From NCBI GenBank assembly GCA_900556795.1, contig USQD01000044.1, positions 1-11,060 on the forward strand: a stretch of DNA of 11,060 nt, written 5' to 3'. A model generated the notes under the pieces. It was not told where the DNA came from. It was given only the letters and a program-made list of their open reading frames with translations, and did no database searches. Each line of letters starts with the position of its first letter. Position 1 is the stretch's first letter. A program made the position numbers and the translations under genes. The DNA comes from an uncultured Prevotella sp. (GTDB lineage: Bacteria; Bacteroidota; Bacteroidia; Bacteroidales; Bacteroidaceae). Below are positions 7,701 through 11,060 of the stretch, piece by piece.

Positions 7701-9562
7701 ATATCCGCATGGCGCACATCAGCCACCAAAGTAGCCTGCAACTTCTTGGTACTTGCCAAGGCGCTCACGGCAATGACACCGTTCAGCAAATCGTTCTTAC
7801 TATCCAGCGTGGCATGTATCTTACCATTAGCAACCTGCGCATCAGCCAAGACATCATGCAGATGATACTTGTCATAATGCACCTGATTCACTTTGGCTTT
7901 CGCCATCAACCGGGTTCGTGGTGAAAGGAAATCTGTACCCACACCCTTTGCCTCTACAGTTCCTGTAAAAGTGTATAGCTCCTGATGAGGCAAGAAATGC
8001 TTGGCTTGGATGTTTGAAGCCTGCAACTTAGCCTGATAAGCCAGATTGCCCATATCCAAACTACCATCCTTACGGGTCCTGGCATCAACAGTAGCATCCA
8101 CCTTCATGCTTCCCTTACCCTCGGTAAGAGCCAGCCTGGTTGCATATTTCGTACCATCAACCTTTACATTACCATTGATGCTGATACCGCTAGGAATACG
8201 GATTTCCTGAGTCAAGGAAGGATCAAGCATCGCCGTCACCATACCGAGGTTATAGGTACGGGCCTGCAAATCGACATTCGCCTTCAGATGGTCCATATCC
8301 ATCACATTGGCAATGGTTCCATCTGTACTCAACTGGAAAACCGTAGGCAGACTCAGCCTGACTCCCGAGAAGGAAGCACGCTGCATATTTCCCCTGAATG
8401 AGCCTTCTACCTTCATCGGATAGTAAGGCCATCGGTACTTCATCTGCTTAGGCAAGGCATCACCTATAAAGAGGAAAAGATCAGAACGTCCCAAGGATCC
8501 GTTTACACGAGCCATGATCTTGCCCGGATTTTTCTCGGCAAAAGCATTCATATCGAAATCTACAGAAGCCTGCAAATTAGAAACTGGGGTACGAAGATAG
8601 AGATCAGGCAACTGCATCTTCACAGAATCCATTACGAATCTGCCATAGAGCTGGTTGATTTTCAGTCCGCTTTTCTCCTTCGACTTCGCTTCCTGAATCT
8701 TCACATCAATCCTGGAATCGCAGAAATAGAACGAATCTGCCTTCAGTTCCATATCAGAGAAGGCAAGATGATTGAAATCCATACCTGGAACCGGGCGCTC
8801 GAAATTCTGGTCGTAGTTCACCCTTCCGTTCTTCCAATCCAAGTGCTGTATCTGATACAGACCTTTATACAGGTCGAGATAGGTGGTGCGAGCCAACGCA
8901 TCACCCAAATAAGCATTCACCTGAAGTGTATCTCCAGGCATGTGTAGGGTAAAATCGGTATTCTTTAGTTTTAGCTTCTGGATATTGATCTTCCAGAAAT
9001 TAGTACTTGGAGTCGTATCAGGTGGAACAGTATCACTCAATTCCACGGACAACCTGGCATCCTTAATGAGCGCATCATTTACATTCACACGCTCTTTACC
9101 CAAATCGATGCCATGTGCCACCAATTGCAACTTGCCCACATCTCCCTTGATGCGGGCTTCATGAATGAAATTGGTAGTATTCACCTTCATCCTGGTGAAA
9201 TTGAGTTCATCCACCATCACCTGATTGCTGAAGAGTGGAAGCAACTGCACATCTACCACCATCTTCTGGATGTCGGCAACAGTATCCTTTTTATTTCTCA
9301 GAGCAAGATTTCTGCTGTTCTTCAGCGAATCGACAGGTTGCAGTACCTTCACGCCTTCCACTCCCAACTTGAGAGGGAAAACGAGTTGTACATGCTCAAC
9401 AGAAATATCCATGCCCGTCGATTCTGAAGCATAAGAAGCTACTTGCTTTACCGCCCAATTCTGTACAGGTGGCAAGTAAAGCAAAACGGTCAGCAACAAT
9501 ATAAGCAAGAATGGAGTAAGGATTAGGATACTTACCCATTTCGCATACTTCTTCATAAGCAT
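4793..9562 (-). CDS. tamB: TamB-like translocation and assembly module protein (AsmA-like, DUF490)
   Basis: This very large protein (1589 residues, against about 1259 in E. coli TamB) is anchored in the inner membrane by one helix at about 9-30, after the basic start MLMKKYAKW. The rest would cross the periplasm as a long beta-rich structure with a hydrophobic groove, made of repeated segments (LKLKNTDFTLHM-like strands) as in AsmA/TamB proteins. The C-terminal part to about residue 1543 is the DUF490/TamB domain that docks on the Omp85 partner (SMSVEERGKIAITMLVSG, then NFKFAKRFFNNRLSFSVGG). A 46-residue polar tail with two PG-x2-KD units follows it. The gene follows rluA by 13 bases and precedes tamL by 14, the reverse of the E. 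coli tamA-tamB order. A second in-frame ATG, two codons in, is an alternative start. Known roles are assembly of some outer-membrane proteins and phospholipid transport to the outer membrane. Confidence 0.92.
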   Translation of the reverse strand: MLMKKYAKWVSILILTPFLLILLLTVLLYLPPVQNWAVKQVASYASESTGMDISVEHVQLVFPLKLGVEGVKVLQPVDSLKNSRNLALRNKKDTVADIQKMVVDVQLLPLFSNQVMVDELNFTRMKVNTTNFIHEARIKGDVGKLQLVAHGIDLGKERVNVNDALIKDARLSVELSDTVPPDTTPSTNFWKINIQKLKLKNTDFTLHMPGDTLQVNAYLGDALARTTYLDLYKGLYQIQHLDWKNGRVNYDQNFERPVPGMDFNHLAFSDMELKADSFYFCDSRIDVKIQEAKSKEKSGLKINQLYGRFVMDSVKMQLPDLYLRTPVSNLQASVDFDMNAFAEKNPGKIMARVNGSLGRSDLFLFIGDALPKQMKYRWPYYPMKVEGSFRGNMQRASFSGVRLSLPTVFQLSTDGTIANVMDMDHLKANVDLQARTYNLGMVTAMLDPSLTQEIRIPSGISINGNVKVDGTKYATRLALTEGKGSMKVDATVDARTRKDGSLDMGNLAYQAKLQASNIQAKHFLPHQELYTFTGTVEAKGVGTDFLSPRTRLMAKAKVNQVHYDKYHLHDVLADAQVANGKIHATLDSKNDLLNGVIAVSALASTKKLQATLVADVRHADMYQLQVTQKPVDVSLCGQIDIHSDLKDNHKIWASMDDITVRAGDNVYRPVGVNLDVLTTRDTTHAIASCGDFRLNMDAHGGYQMLFDRVVGLQKELWKQFKNRRIDQVQIRNSFPLGHIYLSTGRDNFISRFIKYMGYDFKSVEMDLNASPLAGLEGYMNIDSLVASGIQLDTIRALVHTQGDTIRYSARVQNNKHNPQYVFRALVDGEVQEHGSNVKARIYDAANKLGVDVGLAAMLQPNGVKLSLIDTHPILGYKEFVANDSNYVMLSNDGRVSADLVLKAASGSMGMRLYSNDENEDALQDITVSMSQFNLDKVLSVIPYMPDITGIMDGDFHVIQTKEKLSVSSNLKIDNMTYEHCRMGNVGSEFTYMPKSDGSHYVDATLTYDGNEVATVTGTYKSEGAGELDAEVGLEKLPLHFINGFVPDQLLGLKGYGEGALKMKGALSNLDIDGEVYLDSAYLVSVPYGISMRFANDPVRITDSKLLFENFMMYANNESPLNIQGALDFTDVENMKLNIRMRAQDFLLIDAQENARSEAFGKAYVNFLGSMQGSLSNLKMMGKLDVLGKTDMTYILRESELTTDNQLDELVKFTNFKSGKEVVVQKPALDGLDMLLSMSIDESARILCALNADKTNYVDLMGGGNLQMRYNTADGIRLTGRYTLNDGEMKYSLPIIPLKTFDIQDGSYIQFTGDPFNPTLNITATEDIKTTVNEGEGSGRSVDFVCGVKLSQTLEKPGIQFIISASNDQTVQDELSSMSVEERGKIAITMLVSGMYLAGGSTSSFSMNSALTSFLNSEINNIAGTAMRSIGLDVGMSVDNQTNAAGATHTDYNFKFAKRFFNNRLSFSVGGQVSTGAELENANKNETFFNNVEVQYRLNEGASMYVRAFYNANTYDWLDGQIGEYGGGFTWRRKLSKFTDIFRLKADKQQIQAPSPVPGIKKDSLASPGTGKDTINKAKTSQMFDPLKTK

Positions 9563-9575
9563 GGATATTTAATAG

Positions 9576-10244
9576 TTATGGAGCTATCGCTCTCCATAGA
9601 TTATCATCTGGCAGAGGAGCTTCCACTATAATCGTTTCCTTAGATACCGGATGCACAAACTCTACCTTGTGCGAAAGAAGCGAGATACTGCCGTCGGCAT
9701 TGCTGCGAGGGGAACCATATTTCAAGTCGCCCTTGATTGGGCATCCCATCTTAGCCAACTGACATCTGATCTGGTGATGACGTCCTGTCATCAGGTTCAC
9801 CTCCAACAGAGTATAATGATCAGTATGCCCTATCACCTTATACTTCAAAATCGCTTTCTTCGAGTTCTTCACCTCATGATCGTAAGCATAGCTTTTATTC
9901 TGCTTTTCGTTTCTTACAATCCAATGAGTCAAGGTTGCCTCTGTCTCCTTTGGCATGTTCTTCACAATCGCCCAATAGGTTTTGTGAACTTCGCCATCAC
10001 GGAACATCGTGTTCAGACGGCTTAATGCTTTTGAGGTCTTGGCAAACACTACGAGTCCTGAGACAGGACGATCAAGTCGATGCACCACGCCTAGGAATAC
10101 ATTTCCCGGCTTCTGGTATTTCTCCTTGATATATTGTTTTACCGTCTCTGAGAGAGGTTCATCGCCGGTCTTGTCGCCCTGCACGATTTCACCACTTCTC
10201 TTAGAGACGATAATTATATGGTTGTCTTCGTAAACTACCTGCAT
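9576..10244 (-). CDS. RluA-family RNA pseudouridine synthase
   Basis: This cytoplasmic enzyme converts uridine to pseudouridine in rRNA or tRNA. The catalytic motif GVVHRLDRPVSGLVVFAKT (52-70) contains the active-site D58. TGRHHQIRCQLA (153-164) and GDLKYG (172-177) are the other conserved family motifs. At 222 residues it is a minimal catalytic domain with no N-terminal S4 RNA-binding domain, so it is closer to the RluA/TruC size class than to RluC or RluD. The RNA target cannot be told from sequence. It starts 28 bases after the fabG stop and ends 13 bases before tamB, which suggests co-transcription, though no functional link to the envelope genes is evident. A 7-bp hairpin covers its stop codon (9577-9598). 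Confidence 0.92.
   Translation of the reverse strand: MQVVYEDNHIIIVSKRSGEIVQGDKTGDEPLSETVKQYIKEKYQKPGNVFLGVVHRLDRPVSGLVVFAKTSKALSRLNTMFRDGEVHKTYWAIVKNMPKETEATLTHWIVRNEKQNKSYAYDHEVKNSKKAILKYKVIGHTDHYTLLEVNLMTGRHHQIRCQLAKMGCPIKGDLKYGSPRSNADGSISLLSHKVEFVHPVSKETIIVEAPLPDDNLWRAIAP
9577..9598 (-). repeat. small hairpin over the rluA-like stop codon
   Basis: Plus-strand 9577-9583 (tatggag) and 9592-9598 (ctccata) are perfect inverted copies separated by 8 bases. The structure overlaps the stop codon (9576-9578) and lies 15 bases ahead of the tamB ATG. No T tract follows, so it is unlikely to terminate transcription. It could modulate translation of tamB relative to rluA, or it could be chance. Confidence 0.3.
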
Positions 10245-10272
10245 GTTTTATCTAAAAACAGATGCCAATAGA

Positions 10273-11031
10273 TTACATGTTCATACCACCATCGATCTGG
10301 ATAACCTGACCACTTACGTAGCTAGACATATCAGAAGCGAGGAAAAGACAAACGTTAGCGATATCCTCTGTCTGACCACCACGGCGCAAAGGAATCTTCT
10401 TCATCCAGTCCTTACGGATTTCCTCAGGCAACTGTGCAGTCATAGCAGTCTCGATGAAACCAGGAGCAACAGCATTAGCACGTACACCCTTAGGACCCAA
10501 CTCCTGAGCAATAGACTTAGCCAAAGCAATCATACCAGCCTTAGAAGCAGCATAGTTGCACTGACCAGCGTTACCATGAACACCAACAACAGAAGCCATA
10601 TTGATGATAGAACCACTGCGCTGACGGAGCATGATTGGAGAGCAAGCGTGGATAAAGTTGAAAGCAGACTTCAAGTTAACGTTCAAAACAGCATCCCACT
10701 GAGCCTCTGACATACGAAGCATCAAACCGTCCTTAGTGATACCAGCATTGTTAACGAGAATGTCGATAGAACCGAAATCTGCATGAATCTGCTTCACAGT
10801 CTTCTCTGTCTCCTCGAAATCAGCAGCATTACCTGCGTAAGCACGACATGTCACGCCAAGAGCCTCAATCTCCTTACGAGTAGCTTCCAAACCAGCAGCC
10901 ATATCGTCGTTGAGTACGAGGTCAGTGAATGCGATATTAGCACCTTCAGATGCAAATTTCATTGCGACAGCCTTACCGATGCCGCGTGCAGCACCTGTAA
11001 CAAGTGCTGTCTTACCACTTAATAATCCCAT
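10273..11031 (-). CDS. fabG: 3-oxoacyl-[acyl-carrier-protein] reductase FabG
   Basis: This short-chain dehydrogenase reduces 3-oxoacyl-ACP to 3-hydroxyacyl-ACP in each round of type II fatty acid synthesis in the cytoplasm. It has the cofactor loop TGAARGIG (12-19), NNAG (94-97) and the complete catalytic tetrad N119, S147, Y160, K164 (YAASK). It ends in GQVIQIDGGMNM, typical of FabG. Its 252 residues fit the family (E. coli has 244). An acidic residue, D37, ends the second beta strand (IAFTD), a position that in classical short-chain dehydrogenases often marks NADH rather than NADPH preference. The start ATG is supported by the standard N-terminus GLLSGKTALVTG. Only 29 AT-rich bases are visible upstream, so the promoter is not in view. 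It is probably the first visible gene of the fabG-rluA-tamB-tamL run. Another SDR role is possible but less likely. Confidence 0.93.
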   Translation of the reverse strand: MGLLSGKTALVTGAARGIGKAVAMKFASEGANIAFTDLVLNDDMAAGLEATRKEIEALGVTCRAYAGNAADFEETEKTVKQIHADFGSIDILVNNAGITKDGLMLRMSEAQWDAVLNVNLKSAFNFIHACSPIMLRQRSGSIINMASVVGVHGNAGQCNYAASKAGMIALAKSIAQELGPKGVRANAVAPGFIETAMTAQLPEEIRKDWMKKIPLRRGGQTEDIANVCLFLASDMSSYVSGQVIQIDGGMNM

Positions 11032-11060
11032 TTCTTTTATATTTAATTAATTATCAATAA

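Noticed and set aside
9554..9562. Second in-frame ATG two codons into tamB as the true start
   Set aside because: Both starts give the same basic N-terminus and membrane anchor, and there is no Shine-Dalgarno to choose between them. The longer version is kept.

Overview
The window looks like a piece of chromosome from a Bacteroidales bacterium, most likely Prevotella/Segatella-like. I infer this from the near absence of Shine-Dalgarno sequences, the -7 boxes of the Bacteroidetes type TAnnTTTG, the FabG and TamB/Omp85 sequence types, and moderate GC with AT-rich intergenic gaps. No tRNA, rRNA, CRISPR array, insertion sequence or phage gene is visible. Six complete genes are present, all on the minus strand, so transcription runs from high to low coordinates.

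Right unit (11031 down to 2379): fabG (3-oxoacyl-ACP reductase), an RluA-family pseudouridine synthase, tamB (a 1589-residue inner-membrane-anchored AsmA-like/DUF490 protein) and a lipoprotein Omp85 protein that fits TamL, the Bacteroidetes counterpart of TamA. The gaps are 28, 13 and 14 bases, so one operon is likely. TamB and TamL would form a system spanning the periplasm that inserts proteins into, or moves lipids to, the outer membrane. FabG makes acyl chains for membrane lipids. The operon promoter lies beyond the right edge.

Left unit (2128 down to 167): a stand-alone nucleotidyltransferase of unknown sugar or alcohol-phosphate specificity, followed 9 bases later by a DHH/DHHA1 phosphoesterase of the NrnA type (nanoRNA/pAp hydrolysis). 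A good -7 box lies in front of the first gene, and an exact TTGAT-N4-ATCAA palindrome (FNR-box-like) lies about 60 bases upstream of the predicted transcription start.

Intergenic regions: 2129-2378 holds the promoter, the palindrome and a cluster of three short GC-rich palindromes resembling a REP-type repeat. Two of these palindromes are diverged copies whose stem differs by a compensatory base-pair change. The segment 1-166 holds a nested inverted repeat folding over the nrnA stop codon, a weak terminator candidate and a -7 box for a gene beyond the left edge.

Most of the window is conserved housekeeping and envelope biology. I did not find a convincing new defence, mobile or metabolic system. 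The points most worth following up are the repeat cluster, the FNR-like site, and the fabG-tamB-tamL linkage.
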